Below, one piece after another: positions 18,265-27,843 of a stretch of DNA of 64,000 bases (the stretch's first letter is position 1; the number at the start of each line of letters is the position of its first letter). A program made the translations under genes and the position numbers. Source of the stretch: Solibacillus sp. FSL W7-1464 (GTDB lineage Bacteria > Bacillota > Bacilli > Bacillales_A > Planococcaceae); assembly GCF_038004425.1 (NCBI RefSeq), contig NZ_JBBORC010000001.1, positions 3,201,001 through 3,265,000 on the forward strand, read 5' to 3'. Below the pieces are notes generated by a model that saw only the letters and a program-made list of their open reading frames with translations, did no database searches and was not told the DNA's origin.

Positions 18265-19544
18265 TATTCTTCTCCTTTATCCCAGCCGCGCGATTCTACC
18301 GCTCTTGCATGTCCTTCCAACCCTTCAAGTCGTGCAAGACGCGCAATCTTCGGCGCATTTTGTTGCCATGTTTTCTCGCTGTAATAAACAACGCTCGTGC
18401 GCTTAATAAAATCATCGACATTTAAGCCGCTTGCAAAGCGCGCTGTTGAGTTCGTAGGTAATACATGATTCGTGCCCGCAAAGTAATCCCCAACCGGCTC
18501 CGAGCTATAGCGGCCGATAAATATCGCACCGGCATGTGTAATCATTTCCGAAACCTTTTCAGCATCTTCTGTTATGACTTCCAAATGTTCAGGTGCCAAT
18601 GAATTGACAGCACGTACCGCATCTTTGATGGATTCCGCTACGTATATATGACCGAAGTTTTCAATCGATTTTCGTGCAATCGACTGTCTCGGCAGTTTTG
18701 ATAATTGAATCTCGACCTGATCTGATACGGCATCCGCCAAATCATCGCTTGTTGTAATCAGTACAGCACACGCTAATGTGTCATGCTCTGCCTGTGACAA
18801 CAGGTCTGCAGCAATTTCATCGGCATACGCACTTTCATCCGCTAAAATACAAATCTCAGACGGACCGGCAATCATATCAATCGCTACTTCACCGAATACT
18901 TCACGCTTCGCCAATGCTACGAATATATTGCCCGGACCTGTAATTTTATCTACCGGGGCAATCGTTTCCGTTCCGTACGCTAATGCAGCAATCGCCTGTG
19001 CACCGCCTACTTTGTAAATTTCCGTCACACCTAAAATGTGCGCTGCAACGAGTACAGCTTCCGGCAACTTCCCGTCATTTCCAGCAGGTGATGTAATGAC
19101 AATGCGCTTTACTCCGGCAACTTGCGCAGGGATGACATTCATCAATACAGAAGAAGGATAGGCTGCAGATCCGCCGGGCACATACAATCCGACTGCATCA
19201 AGCGGTGTAATCCGTTGCCCTAAATACGACCCGTCTTCTAGGGGCAACTGGAATCCCGTACGTTTCTGTTCATTATGGTAGCGGTAAATATTATCTGCCG
19301 CTTCCTGTAGATCGCCGTATAATTGCGGATCAAAGTTTTTAACCGCTTCAACGATTTCACTTTCGGCTACGCGTAAATTTTCAGGTGCAAAACCGTCCCA
19401 TTTTTCACTGTAATATTTAATCGCCGCATCACCTTTTGCACGCACATCCTGAATGACTTCACGAACGGTTTGCAGCTGCTGTTCATTGCCTTGCTCGAGT
19501 TGGCGTTTTAAAGAAATATCGTTATCCAAAATTGTTATTTTCAT
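18264..19544 (-). CDS. hisD: Histidinol dehydrogenase
   Basis: HisD (426 aa) oxidises histidinol to histidine in two NAD-dependent steps with a Zn cofactor. Conserved blocks are GLYVPGGSAAYPSSVLMNVIPA, GPGNIFVALAKR, IDMIAGPSE, DLLSQAEHD and LAPEHLEV. AGAGGGG precedes the ATG at 19544; the nine codons upstream overlap hisG and are rejected. It lies 14 bases after hisG. Confidence 0.96.
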   Translation of the reverse strand: MKITILDNDISLKRQLEQGNEQQLQTVREVIQDVRAKGDAAIKYYSEKWDGFAPENLRVAESEIVEAVKNFDPQLYGDLQEAADNIYRYHNEQKRTGFQLPLEDGSYLGQRITPLDAVGLYVPGGSAAYPSSVLMNVIPAQVAGVKRIVITSPAGNDGKLPEAVLVAAHILGVTEIYKVGGAQAIAALAYGTETIAPVDKITGPGNIFVALAKREVFGEVAIDMIAGPSEICILADESAYADEIAADLLSQAEHDTLACAVLITTSDDLADAVSDQVEIQLSKLPRQSIARKSIENFGHIYVAESIKDAVRAVNSLAPEHLEVITEDAEKVSEMITHAGAIFIGRYSSEPVGDYFAGTNHVLPTNSTARFASGLNVDDFIKRTSVVYYSEKTWQQNAPKIARLARLEGLEGHARAVESRGWDKGEE

Positions 19545-19558
19545 CTCGTTGGCCCCTC

Positions 19559-20182
19559 TTATTTCACACATTTTTTCAAGCGTGTCACTAAATCTTGAAT
19601 GCGGTCACTCTTCATGCGATAGCTTACAGGATTCGCGATTAAACGGGATGAGACTTCGGCAATATGCTCATATTCCACTAAGCCGTTTTCCTTCAGTGTA
19701 CGACCCGTTGAAACGATATCGACAATGCGATCGGCCAGACCAATCATCGGTGCCAGTTCAATCGATCCGTTCAGCTCGATAATCTCAACCTGTTCCCCGA
19801 TTCCCTTATAATACTTCATCGCAATATTCGGATACTTCGTCGCAATACGCGGCGCAATTTCATTAATTGTTGTGTTCGGCAAACCTGCTGAAGCGATATA
19901 GCATTCACTGATTTTCAGATCGAGCAGCTCATGTACCGTTCGGCGCTGCTCAAGTAAAACGTCTTTACCCGCAATTCCGATATCCGCAACCCCATGTTCG
20001 ACATAAACCGGTACGTCCATCGGTTTCGCTAAAATAAAGCTGATGTTTTCCTCTGGTATTTCAATCATGAGTTTACGTGACATTTCCACTTCTTCAGGAA
20101 GGTTAAAGCCAGCCTCCAGCAGCATTTCATAAGCTTCTTCGAAAATACGGCCTTTTGGCATCGCAATTGTTAGCTGTGTCAT
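19559..20182 (-). CDS. hisG: ATP phosphoribosyltransferase, short form catalytic subunit
   Basis: HisG (207 aa) condenses ATP and PRPP, the first and feedback-regulated step. It is the short form, which lacks the C-terminal ACT-like regulatory domain and needs HisZ; hisZ lies immediately upstream. The N-terminus [13 protein letters not shown] and the PRPP loop [15 protein letters not shown] are typical. GGGAGGCG precedes the ATG at 20182. Confidence 0.95.
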   Translation of the reverse strand: MTQLTIAMPKGRIFEEAYEMLLEAGFNLPEEVEMSRKLMIEIPEENISFILAKPMDVPVYVEHGVADIGIAGKDVLLEQRRTVHELLDLKISECYIASAGLPNTTINEIAPRIATKYPNIAMKYYKGIGEQVEIIELNGSIELAPMIGLADRIVDIVSTGRTLKENGLVEYEHIAEVSSRLIANPVSYRMKSDRIQDLVTRLKKCVK

Positions 20183-20186
20183 TTGT

Positions 20187-21347
20187 TTACGCCTCCCTGC
20201 TATTGTATTCATTAACGATTTTAAAGTGAGCTTTTAATGCTTCGATATTTTCGATGCCTTCATATGATTGGAATGTCACTTGCTTTCCTTGTTCACGCAG
20301 CAGTTGTGCAGCTCCCAGTGCTTCTGCAAAACGCTCTGCCGTAAACAATACAAGCACCTCATCTTTGTCGATGCTGATTTTTGGCATTGCTTCAAAAACA
20401 CGGTCAACACGCAATCCAAAGCCTGTTGCACCGACTTGCGTGCCAAAGTGCTGCATCAAGCCGTCATAACGTCCGCCATTTCCTAACGGGAACCCGCTTC
20501 CTGAAGCAAACACTTCAAATAACATGCCTGTGTAATAACTCATATGGCTTGATAATGTGAAATCGAATGCGATGTACTCTTCATAGCCGGCAGCATCCAA
20601 AATTCTCGCCAAGTTTCTCATATATTCCAGCGCATCATTTTTGCGCACATATTTTTCCATTGCTTCGATTGAAGGAAGGCTGATCGCATCTTCAATATAG
20701 GCTAACAGTGCATCGGATTTCGTTTTCGGCAAATCAAATGCCAGTACCGCTTCTTCAAACCCGACAAAATTCCGTTGTACAAGAAGATCATTTAAATCAT
20801 CTGCCTGTGCATCGCTTTCTGTATAGTCCTTCAAAATGCAGCTCAATACACCTGCATGTCCGATCGTTACTTTGAAATCTGTAATTTGATAGGCTTTCAC
20901 TAAATCGATCGCTGTCATGATTACTTCCGCATCGGCATACACGGAATTATCGCCAATCAGTTCAACCCCCATCTGATCAAACTCAGCCGGACGCCCGCCT
21001 TCACGCTGCTGCGCACGGAATACATTTGCAAAATAGGCAAGGCGTTGCGGAATTTTCTCTTTCAGTAATTTCGATGTTGCAACACGGGCAATCGGTGTTG
21101 TCATATCAGGTCGTAGTACAAGGGTATTCCCTTGGCTATCAACCAATTTAAAAAGGCGGGCATCGGAAATTGCAGAAGCTTTTCCGACCGTATCGTAATA
21201 TTCAACAGATGGTGTTTTTATAAATTCATAGCCGCGCTCGCGTAGCAATGCTCGTCCTGTCGAGCGGACCATTTCAAGTTTTTCGTAAATTTCAGGTAAT
21301 GTATCACGCATTCCAAGTGGCTTTTCAAACATTTTAATCGATGACAT
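20187..21347 (-). CDS. hisZ: ATP phosphoribosyltransferase regulatory subunit
   Basis: HisZ (386 aa) is a histidyl-tRNA-synthetase paralogue without aminoacylation that forms a hetero-octamer with short HisG. Class-II synthetase core motifs remain, including [15 protein letters not shown] and [12 protein letters not shown]. The C-terminal anticodon-binding domain is shortened. The ATG at 21347 follows AGGATG. It is the first gene of the operon, about 80 bases after a good σA promoter. Confidence 0.93.
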   Translation of the reverse strand: MSSIKMFEKPLGMRDTLPEIYEKLEMVRSTGRALLRERGYEFIKTPSVEYYDTVGKASAISDARLFKLVDSQGNTLVLRPDMTTPIARVATSKLLKEKIPQRLAYFANVFRAQQREGGRPAEFDQMGVELIGDNSVYADAEVIMTAIDLVKAYQITDFKVTIGHAGVLSCILKDYTESDAQADDLNDLLVQRNFVGFEEAVLAFDLPKTKSDALLAYIEDAISLPSIEAMEKYVRKNDALEYMRNLARILDAAGYEEYIAFDFTLSSHMSYYTGMLFEVFASGSGFPLGNGGRYDGLMQHFGTQVGATGFGLRVDRVFEAMPKISIDKDEVLVLFTAERFAEALGAAQLLREQGKQVTFQSYEGIENIEALKAHFKIVNEYNSREA

Positions 21348-21384
21348 TTTCACACATCCTAATTTTTGTACTTGGTAAAATTCT

Positions 21385-21405
21385 GTATACTGCACTTTAG
21401 TATAC
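21385..21405. promoter_or_regulatory. Perfect dyad in the his leader, candidate operator
   Basis: GTATACT-N7-AGTATAC is a perfect 7+7 inverted repeat, about 25–45 bases downstream of the predicted his transcription start. A short palindrome CACTAGTG lies at 21419–21426. Position suggests a repressor site. The regulator is unknown. Confidence 0.4.
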
Positions 21406-21435
21406 TAGAGTGTTAAATCACTAGTGTATGAAAGT

Positions 21436-21464
21436 ATTTTACTGCTACTTATTGCCATAGTCAA
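21436..21464 (-). promoter_or_regulatory. Promoter of the his operon
   Basis: On the minus strand TTGACT (21459–21464), a 17-base spacer and TAAAAT (21436–21441) form a near-consensus σA promoter upstream of hisZ. A terminator for yvoF lies just beyond it. Confidence 0.7.
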
Positions 21465-21562
21465 TGGATTCATACAAATATTTAGTTAATTTAATTTTCT
21501 GATATATTTTTATATTATACATCATCTTTTGCCGAATTCAGTTATGTGGCGAAAAAGACATG

Positions 21563-21600
21563 AAAAAATACCCATCTCCGCGTTAGTTGGAGATGGATAT
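21563..21600 (-). terminator. Terminator of the hprK–lgt–ppaX–yvoF operon
   Basis: On the minus strand ATATCCATCTCC pairs with GGAGATGGGTAT and a run of T follows, seven bases after the yvoF stop. It insulates the his operon. Confidence 0.88.
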
Positions 21601-21606
21601 CTGCAT

Positions 21607-22137
21607 TCAATTTTGCCAAACCGGGTTGTCATTCTTTTTCCGTTCTGCCATTTGTTCCGCAGTGAAAATAATGCGCATCGGGTTTCCGCCTGCCATTGCG
21701 CCAGCCGGTACGTCCTTATGTACCAATGTCGCTGCAGAAACAATCGCCCCGTCTCCTATTTTCACTCCCGGTAAAATCGTCGAGTTTGCGCCAACCATAA
21801 CATTGCTGCCAATTTCGACATTACCGAGACGGTATTCTTCGATTAAATATTCATGCGCTAAAATTGTCGTATTAAAGCCGATGATCGAATTATCTCCGAC
21901 CGAAATACGCTCCGGAAACATGGAATCAGGCATGACCATCAATGCAAGGGATGCCTGCTTGCCGATTTTCATTTTTAAAAACGAGCGGTACAGCCAGTTT
22001 TTCCAAGCCATGACCGGGGTAACCCGTCCGATTTGGATAACAATAAAGCATTTCATCACTTTCCAAAATGAAACGGTATTATAAACTTTCCATAATGAAT
22101 TCGCACCTTGAACTTTGTAGCGTTCTGTTCTGCGCAT
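21607..22137 (-). CDS. Hexapeptide-repeat acyltransferase (YvoF-like)
   Basis: This 176-aa protein has a left-handed β-helix built of hexapeptide repeats, for example 'ISVGDNSIIGFNTTIL', 'VEIGSNVMVGANSTIL' and 'VKIGDGAIVSAATLV'. The family transfers acetyl or other acyl groups from CoA. The substrate is unknown. The conserved C-terminal end (AGAMAGGNPMRII) fits the maa/LpxA-like O-acetyltransferase group. Its ribosome-binding site GGGGAG overlaps the ppaX stop codon. The order hprK–lgt–ppaX–yvoF matches B. subtilis. Confidence 0.85.
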   Translation of the reverse strand: MRRTERYKVQGANSLWKVYNTVSFWKVMKCFIVIQIGRVTPVMAWKNWLYRSFLKMKIGKQASLALMVMPDSMFPERISVGDNSIIGFNTTILAHEYLIEEYRLGNVEIGSNVMVGANSTILPGVKIGDGAIVSAATLVHKDVPAGAMAGGNPMRIIFTAEQMAERKKNDNPVWQN

Positions 22138-22139
22138 GC

Positions 22140-22781
22140 CTACTCCCCTTTCACAATTTCCAATAAATCACGCATATGATGAAGCATATAAGTCGGCTCA
22201 TAAGCCATTAAATAGTCGACACCTTTCGCAGACCACGCAACCCCCGCTGTACGGACACCCGCATTTTTCCCGCCTTCAATATCATGCGAGTTGTCGCCAA
22301 TCATAATCGCTTCCTCTTTACCGACACCCAGCTTTTCCAGTGCTACCAGAACCGGTTCCGGATGTGGCTTCACATGCTCCACATCATCAAAACCGACAAT
22401 GACATCGAAAAACTGTTCCGCACAAAGCACTTTTAAACCACGGGCAAGGCTTTCTCTTGCTTTCGTTGAAACAATCGCCAGTTTGATCCCTGAATTATGG
22501 AGTTCCTCCAATGTTTCGACAACTGCATCATAGCTTGTTACTAAACGGTCATGGTTGATTGCGTTCCACTCTTTATATTTCCCGATCATTACATCGGTTT
22601 CGCCCGGTGTCAGTTCGTCAAACGTCTGTTTTAATGACGGACCGATGAATCTCAGGCAGTCTTCTGTCGAATATTGCCCGGGAAATCTTTCGTCAAAAAT
22701 ATGCATGAATGTCTGGATGATTAAATCATTTGTATTTAATAATGTGCCGTCAAAGTCAAACAGCAATGCTTTTGTTATCAT
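22140..22781 (-). CDS. ppaX: Pyrophosphatase PpaX (HAD family)
   Basis: PpaX (213 aa) hydrolyses pyrophosphate released when HprK/P dephosphorylates P-Ser-HPr. The HAD motifs are DFDGTLLNTND (nucleophile Asp near residue 9), VSTKAR, and MIGDNSHDIEGGKNAG. Its operon with hprK and lgt is the main reason for choosing PpaX over another HAD phosphatase. GGGAG precedes the ATG. A 363-bp spacer holding repeat A3 separates it from lgt. Confidence 0.9.
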   Translation of the reverse strand: MITKALLFDFDGTLLNTNDLIIQTFMHIFDERFPGQYSTEDCLRFIGPSLKQTFDELTPGETDVMIGKYKEWNAINHDRLVTSYDAVVETLEELHNSGIKLAIVSTKARESLARGLKVLCAEQFFDVIVGFDDVEHVKPHPEPVLVALEKLGVGKEEAIMIGDNSHDIEGGKNAGVRTAGVAWSAKGVDYLMAYEPTYMLHHMRDLLEIVKGE

Positions 22782-22897
22782 ACTGAAGAATGCTCCCTTT
22801 TAAAAAACCGCTCGCACTAATGCAAACGGTGTTAAATATTTATTTCCCCAAACAGAGGTGATTTTTATTTCAAAAATTTTCCCCTACATAATAGGGG

Positions 22898-23099
22898 GGG
22901 TGATTTCCATTCCGGGGAGTACGCTTTCCGCGGGCGTGAGGCCAACAGGATGTTGGTCACAAAAGCGTTGCCACAGGACGTGGTGTTCTTAGCTTTTGTT
23001 CCTAGTCTCAGGCGTCACGCTATTCCCGCAGGAAACGCAGTTTGTAGCGAAAGGCGTTAGCCGTCAGCTACATTCGACTCTCCTCCATTCCAATCAACC
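22898..23099. repeat. Repeat family A, copy A3 (with an extra hairpin)
   Basis: The 202-bp copy begins GGGTGATT and ends AATCAACC. Its central part, with GCCAACA/TGTTGGTC, ACAAAAGC/GCTTTTGT and the GCCAC/GTGG-type hairpin, is almost identical to A1. Between the CCCGCAGGA block and the right end lies an additional ~38-base module with stem TGTAGC/GCTACA enclosing GGC/GCC. It lies 3' of lgt and 5' of ppaX, inside what is otherwise a conserved operon. Confidence 0.85.
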
Positions 23100-23144
23100 A
23101 ACTTTTTTATTTATTTCGTTTAATTACTTAACATCTTGCTAAAA

Positions 23145-24014
23145 TTATTTCTTCTTGCTCTTCTTATTTTTATTATTTTTAGTAGCAACTGGCTTTTCCT
23201 CATCTAAATAGTGGATAACCGGTTTTACTTTCATGCGGCGGTACACAATGGCGATAATACCGACTGTAATACCGATGATCGAAACGACTTGAGCCGAGCG
23301 TAAATCGCCGACTAAGTATAAGCTGTCTGTACGCAAGCCTTCGATGTAGAAACGACCGATTGAATACCAGATTAAATAGAAGAAGAACATTTCGCCGCGT
23401 CGCCAGTTTAATTTGCGGGCAAACAGTAAAATGACTAAACCGACTACATTCCATAATGATTCATACAGGAATGTCGGGTGTACATAGTTCCCGTCTTCAC
23501 GGATATACATTTGTTCAATCAGCCAGTTCGGTAAAAACAGACCTTCCAGAAATTCACGTGATACAGGACCGCCGTAAGCTTCCTGATTGATGAAATTGCC
23601 CCATCGTCCGATAATTTGACCAACGAGAATACTCGGTGCTGCAATATCGGCCAGTTTTAGGAAGCTCACTTTGCGCTTTTTCGTAAATATGTATGCTGTA
23701 ATAAACGCTCCGATTAATGCACCGTGAATTGCAATACCGCCATTCCAAATTTGAATGATACTCCCTGGATGCTGGCTATAGTAATCCCACTTCATCACAA
23801 CGTAATACACGCGGGCGGACAAGATTGAAATCGGAATTGCCCAAATGAGCAGGTCGGCAAAAAATTCCGGATCTAACCCGCGGCGGACCGACTCTTTTTG
23901 TGCCAGAAAGTAGGCAACAATAATACCGAAGCCGATAATGACTCCATACCAGTTCACCGGTATTGGCCCTAAATGGAATGCGACCGGGTTAATTGCTAAT
24001 AAATTTGTAACCAT
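23145..24014 (-). CDS. lgt: Prolipoprotein diacylglyceryl transferase
   Basis: Lgt (289 aa) attaches diacylglycerol to the lipobox Cys of prelipoproteins in the membrane. About seven transmembrane helices are predicted, and the Lgt signature [13 protein letters not shown] is present near residue 137. A Lys-rich C-terminal tail (KKSKKK) faces the cytosol. GGGAG precedes the ATG. It follows hprK by about 23 bases. Clients encoded in this window include two solute-binding proteins, cytochrome c551, PrsA and a FixH-like lipoprotein. Confidence 0.96.
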   Translation of the reverse strand: MVTNLLAINPVAFHLGPIPVNWYGVIIGFGIIVAYFLAQKESVRRGLDPEFFADLLIWAIPISILSARVYYVVMKWDYYSQHPGSIIQIWNGGIAIHGALIGAFITAYIFTKKRKVSFLKLADIAAPSILVGQIIGRWGNFINQEAYGGPVSREFLEGLFLPNWLIEQMYIREDGNYVHPTFLYESLWNVVGLVILLFARKLNWRRGEMFFFYLIWYSIGRFYIEGLRTDSLYLVGDLRSAQVVSIIGITVGIIAIVYRRMKVKPVIHYLDEEKPVATKNNKNKKSKKK

Positions 24015-24037
24015 AAACTTCTCCCTTCAACTACCTA

Positions 24038-24976
24038 TTAATAATCGTCTATTTCATCATTCGGAACAAGCATATCGTCCAGACGACGTGAAAATTCCTC
24101 GGCAGCATTGACGCCCATTTTCTTCAGTCGGTAGTTCATCGCCGCTACTTCAATAATTACGGATACATTTCGTCCCGGCTGTACTGGAATTGTCAGCTTC
24201 GTTACTTCTGAATCAATAATTTTCATCTTCTCCTCATCCAGCCCCAGTCGATCATAAAACTTATCCGGATCCCATGTTTCAAGCTCTATTATTAATGTAA
24301 TACGCTTGTAGGGGCGCACCGCACTTGCACCGAACAGTGTCATAATATCAATGATTCCAATACCGCGAATTTCCAGCAGATGTTCCAATAATGGAGGCGG
24401 GAATCCAACAAGCATGTTTTCGCCTTCCTGACGAATTTCCACACTGTCGTCAGCCACTAACCGATGTCCTTTTTTTACAAGCTCAAGTGCCGTCTCACTT
24501 TTACCGACGCCACTTTTCCCAATAATAAGAACACCAATGCCATATACATCAACAAGAACCCCATGAATGGCAGTTGTTGGTGCAAGCTTGCTTTCCAAAT
24601 AGTTCGTCAGCCGGCTCGAAAATCTAGTTGTCGTCAGCTTCGTAACGAGCACCGGGACATGATTTTCATTCGATGCATCGATCAGTTCCTGAGGTACTTC
24701 CAAATCGCGCGAAATAATAATCGCAGGTGTTTCATCCGAACAAAGCTGCTTCATCCGGCTTCTTTTTTCCTTTTCAGGCAACATTTCAAAAAATGAGAGC
24801 TCTGTTTTTCCCAACAGCTGAACTCGGTCAGCTGGATAATGTGTAAAATAGCCGGCCATTTCCAAACCTGGACGGGAAATATCACTCGTTGTTATGTATC
24901 GTCCAACTCCGGCTTCCCCACTGACCAGCTCCAAATTAAACTTTTCCATAACATCTTTCGCAATTACTTGAATCAT
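24038..24976 (-). CDS. hprK: HPr kinase/phosphorylase
   Basis: HprK/P (312 aa) phosphorylates HPr and Crh at Ser46 and reverses the reaction by phosphorolysis, linking carbon supply to CcpA. Walker A GKSGVGKS is at residues 153–160. The HprK signature region [17 protein letters not shown] is intact. The N-terminal domain matches the family. AGGAGCG precedes the ATG. It is the first gene of the hprK–lgt–ppaX–yvoF unit. Confidence 0.96.
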   Translation of the reverse strand: MIQVIAKDVMEKFNLELVSGEAGVGRYITTSDISRPGLEMAGYFTHYPADRVQLLGKTELSFFEMLPEKEKRSRMKQLCSDETPAIIISRDLEVPQELIDASNENHVPVLVTKLTTTRFSSRLTNYLESKLAPTTAIHGVLVDVYGIGVLIIGKSGVGKSETALELVKKGHRLVADDSVEIRQEGENMLVGFPPPLLEHLLEIRGIGIIDIMTLFGASAVRPYKRITLIIELETWDPDKFYDRLGLDEEKMKIIDSEVTKLTIPVQPGRNVSVIIEVAAMNYRLKKMGVNAAEEFSRRLDDMLVPNDEIDDY

Positions 24977-25104
24977 AAGTTTGGTACGCTCCTATCCTCT
25001 AGCATCTCCACTGTATTTTATCATGTCTATAGCATTTCCAATATATAACGCGCCTAGTTTTTTAAATTATCAATCACATCACTTGGCCTTTCGCAAAAAA
25101 AGGT

Positions 25105-25140
25105 AAAAAAAGATGAAGCGAATAAAGCTCCATCTTTTTT
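25105..25140 (-). terminator. Terminator after cytochrome c551 gene
   Basis: On the minus strand AAAAAAGATGGAGC pairs with GCTTCATCTTTTTT (one mismatch) and more T follow, ten bases after the stop codon. Confidence 0.85.
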
Positions 25141-25149
25141 ATGTATACA

Positions 25150-25464
25150 TTACTTGAGTGTTGATAAATATTCTGCAGCTGCTTCCGCTTTTTCGCCTTT
25201 TACGATCCCACCAGGCATACGGTCTTTACCATTTAAAATAATATCCAAAATCTCTTCTTCTGAATATTTTGCTCCTAATTGATTCAATGCCGGTGCACCG
25301 CCGCCTTGCAATTGGCCGCCATGGCATGTTGCGCATGATTGCTGAACAACGCTTTTCCCGTCGATTTCAGCTGTTTCACCGCCGCTTGAAGCCGAATCAT
25401 CTCCACCGCACGCAGCAAGGAAAATGGCTGATCCAAAAACTAATGTAAGTAAACCCTTTTTCAT
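25150..25464 (-). CDS. cccB: Membrane-anchored cytochrome c551 (CccB-type lipoprotein)
   Basis: This 104-aa small c-type cytochrome carries electrons at the outer face of the membrane. A lipobox (Leu-Ala-Ala-Cys) near residue 18 predicts lipid anchoring. The haem-binding CATCH motif follows a Ser/Gly-rich linker, and the axial Met is probably in 'DRMPGG'. B. subtilis CccB has the same architecture. GGAGGGG precedes the ATG at 25464; the longer in-frame start has no ribosome-binding site. Confidence 0.9.
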   Translation of the reverse strand: MKKGLLTLVFGSAIFLAACGGDDSASSGGETAEIDGKSVVQQSCATCHGGQLQGGGAPALNQLGAKYSEEEILDIILNGKDRMPGGIVKGEKAEAAAEYLSTLK

Positions 25465-25515
25465 TCTGAACCCCTCCAAAAATGTACTACTATTCCACTA
25501 CCGATTATAACAAAC

Positions 25516-26370
25516 TTATACTTTTTTGAAACCTTCGCCCAGTACTTCATATGCGTCCGAAACGATGACAAACGCTTGAGGATCAACGGTTTTCAATACT
25601 TGTTTCAACCTTGTGAACTCTGTTTGGTAAACAACGACCATTAATACCGGGCGCTCCTCACCTGTATATCCGCCAAATGCCGGAAGCCTTGTAATCCCGC
25701 GGTTGATCTCTTTATAAATTGCATCACGCACATCTGTTTCTTTTTGTGTAATAATGTAAACCATTTTAGATTGGCTAAAACCTAGCTGAACAATATCAAT
25801 CGTCTTTGTCGTGACATACAGGCCAATTAATGCAAAGAGTCCTTTTTCAAGGTCAAACACAATTGCCGCACTAACCGCGATTAGGCCATCGATGAACAGT
25901 ACGCTTGTCCCTAATGTTAAGCCTGTATATTTTGTAATAATTTGAGCAAGTAAATCCGTACCGCCAGTAGAAGCATTCCCTTTAAATACGAGACCTATCC
26001 CCAAACCTACCACAATCCCGCCAAAGATGGCCCCCAGTAACGGATTCAGTGTCCAAGGATCCCAGCTCTCCGTTATTATAACGAAGAAAGGAAGGGCAAT
26101 TGTTCCAATAAAGGATTTGATGCCGAACTTTTTCCCTAGTACAAGCACACCAGCTATAAATAAAGGAATATTGAAAGCATATTGAACAATCCCGGCATTC
26201 CACCCGAACATTCCATTCAAGATTGTACTGATTCCGCTTACCCCGCCGGATGCGACCTGGTTTGGAAATAAAAAAACATTAAAGCCGAACGCAATGACCG
26301 CGGCGCCGACAATGACAAATACATATTCCATTACATTGTTTTTCACTGAACTCTGTGAGCTATATGTCAT
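25516..26370 (-). CDS. YitT-family membrane protein (YvjA-like)
   Basis: This 284-aa protein has five to six transmembrane segments (YitT_membrane/DUF161). Typical motifs are FLFPNQVASGGVSGIS and GNASTGGTDLLAQI. A soluble C-terminal DUF2179-type domain follows (VYIITQKETDVRDAIY… GITRLPAFGGYTG). The family's function is unresolved. The start at 26370 is chosen because GAGG precedes it, whereas the in-frame ATG at 26400 has no such site. It lies just upstream of cccB, a neighbour arrangement also seen in B. subtilis. Confidence 0.85.
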   Translation of the reverse strand: MTYSSQSSVKNNVMEYVFVIVGAAVIAFGFNVFLFPNQVASGGVSGISTILNGMFGWNAGIVQYAFNIPLFIAGVLVLGKKFGIKSFIGTIALPFFVIITESWDPWTLNPLLGAIFGGIVVGLGIGLVFKGNASTGGTDLLAQIITKYTGLTLGTSVLFIDGLIAVSAAIVFDLEKGLFALIGLYVTTKTIDIVQLGFSQSKMVYIITQKETDVRDAIYKEINRGITRLPAFGGYTGEERPVLMVVVYQTEFTRLKQVLKTVDPQAFVIVSDAYEVLGEGFKKV

Positions 26371-26448
26371 ACAAATCCTCGCTTCTTTTGTAAATTCCAT
26401 TGAATTATAACAAATCCTGCATTAAATGAGAACTTCATCTGACTAAAG

Positions 26449-26474
26449 GAAAAGCGCCCCATATAAGGACGCTT
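26449..26474 (-). terminator. Terminator of the EAL–HDOD gene
   Basis: On the minus strand AAGCGTCC and GGGGCGCTTTT form a stem with a six-base loop and short T-run. It lies 21 bases after the stop codon. Confidence 0.6.
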
Positions 26475-26494
26475 ACTCTTCTAATTTTATTGGA

Positions 26495-27724
26495 TTATAA
26501 TGCCTCATCAACCCATACTTTCACTTCTTCATACATCGGCAGAAGCCCTTCGACAGGTATGTTTAATTGCCGCGCTAACGGAATGAGATTTTCCCAGTCC
26601 AATTTACTTAATGCGGTAGCGAATTGTAGATAAGGCGTCATCTCCGTACGTTCACCTGATATTGTTTCCAGTATCGTTTCCGATAATGGCAATTGCGTAA
26701 CGATTGCATTCATCGGTCGTTTTAGCAGGGAATCGATTAACGAAAACATACCGACTAAAAAGTACTCGGAGAAATTCTTTTTATAGTTAAGTCGGGCAAT
26801 TTTTTCGCATGTTTTTGCTCTGAACAACGAGGCATACATTAACTCCTGAAATACATCGTTATTTTGATTCATATCGGTTTCACGCATCGCCAGTAAGTAA
26901 ATCCATTTCCGCAACTCCGTTAAGCCCAGTAATAAAATGGCCTGCTTAATCGAGCGGATTTTTGTTTTGGAACGTCTTGAAGAACCATTGATTAATTTGA
27001 GCAACCGGTATGATAATGAAATTTCCCGTTCAATACTATTCGTCAATACATCAATATTTGCTTCATCATCGCGCAACAATGAGATGATCTGAAAATATTG
27101 AAACAAGTTTGCCGGAATATCTGTAGCCGCCAGTATTTGCGGTTTTTCAAAAAAGTAACCTTGAAATAAATAATAACCCGTTTCTTTGGCCATTTCATAT
27201 TGCTCACGCGTTTCTACTTTTTCTGCCAATAGTTTAATATGAGGAAATTGTGATTTAATAGCATTTTCAATTGCAGCCCTCTCATTTTCACCTGTATGTA
27301 AAAAATCGATTTTTATATAATCAATGTGCTGAAAGAGCTCATCATAAATCACCACTTCTTCATTCATGACAAAATCATCAAGCGCAAGTTTATATCCTGT
27401 ATGCTTTAATTGTCTGAGCCGATCGATTAATTCCATTGTAATCGGAACATCTTCCAATATTTCAATGACAATTTGTTCTTGCTCAATAAAATCCAATGAT
27501 TCCTGCATAATGAGGTTTTCCGTAAAATTAATGAATGACGGCTTTCCATTGGCTATTTCTTTTATGCCAATGGAAAGAAATGAATTGATTAGCAGCTCAA
27601 CGGTTGCTGTATCTGCATCAATACGCGGAAACTCGTTGGTGTAATTATTTCGATACAACAACTCATATGCTACGATTTCTTCATGTTTGTTAAATATAGG
27701 TTGTCGCCCAACAAATACTTCCAT
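26495..27724 (-). CDS. EAL–HDOD signalling protein (YuxH-like)
   Basis: This 409-aa cytoplasmic protein has an N-terminal EAL-type domain (~1–200) and a C-terminal HDOD domain (~205–400). The EAL motif reads ELL (YELLYR), and the loop-6 DDFGTG element is DDFVMN. Metal ligands are therefore incomplete, and c-di-GMP hydrolysis is doubtful. The family includes B. subtilis YuxH. A regulatory or scaffold role is more likely than catalysis, by inference. The start ATG has few competitors. It is monocistronic. Confidence 0.87.
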   Translation of the reverse strand: MEVFVGRQPIFNKHEEIVAYELLYRNNYTNEFPRIDADTATVELLINSFLSIGIKEIANGKPSFINFTENLIMQESLDFIEQEQIVIEILEDVPITMELIDRLRQLKHTGYKLALDDFVMNEEVVIYDELFQHIDYIKIDFLHTGENERAAIENAIKSQFPHIKLLAEKVETREQYEMAKETGYYLFQGYFFEKPQILAATDIPANLFQYFQIISLLRDDEANIDVLTNSIEREISLSYRLLKLINGSSRRSKTKIRSIKQAILLLGLTELRKWIYLLAMRETDMNQNNDVFQELMYASLFRAKTCEKIARLNYKKNFSEYFLVGMFSLIDSLLKRPMNAIVTQLPLSETILETISGERTEMTPYLQFATALSKLDWENLIPLARQLNIPVEGLLPMYEEVKVWVDEAL

Positions 27725-27843
27725 TTTATATATTCTCCAATACCCTTATATTTTCTTTCTATTTATATTGGAATTTGCTGTTATTTTACAATTTTCCAAT
27801 GTACTATAAAATTAGATTAACAAACTTCAAGGAGGCAGTAAAT

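Noticed and set aside
22898-23099. Insertion sequence interpretation of repeat A
   Set aside because: It has terminal inverted repeats but no transposase ORF. Clear target-site duplications were not seen, so it is reported as a repeat, not an IS.
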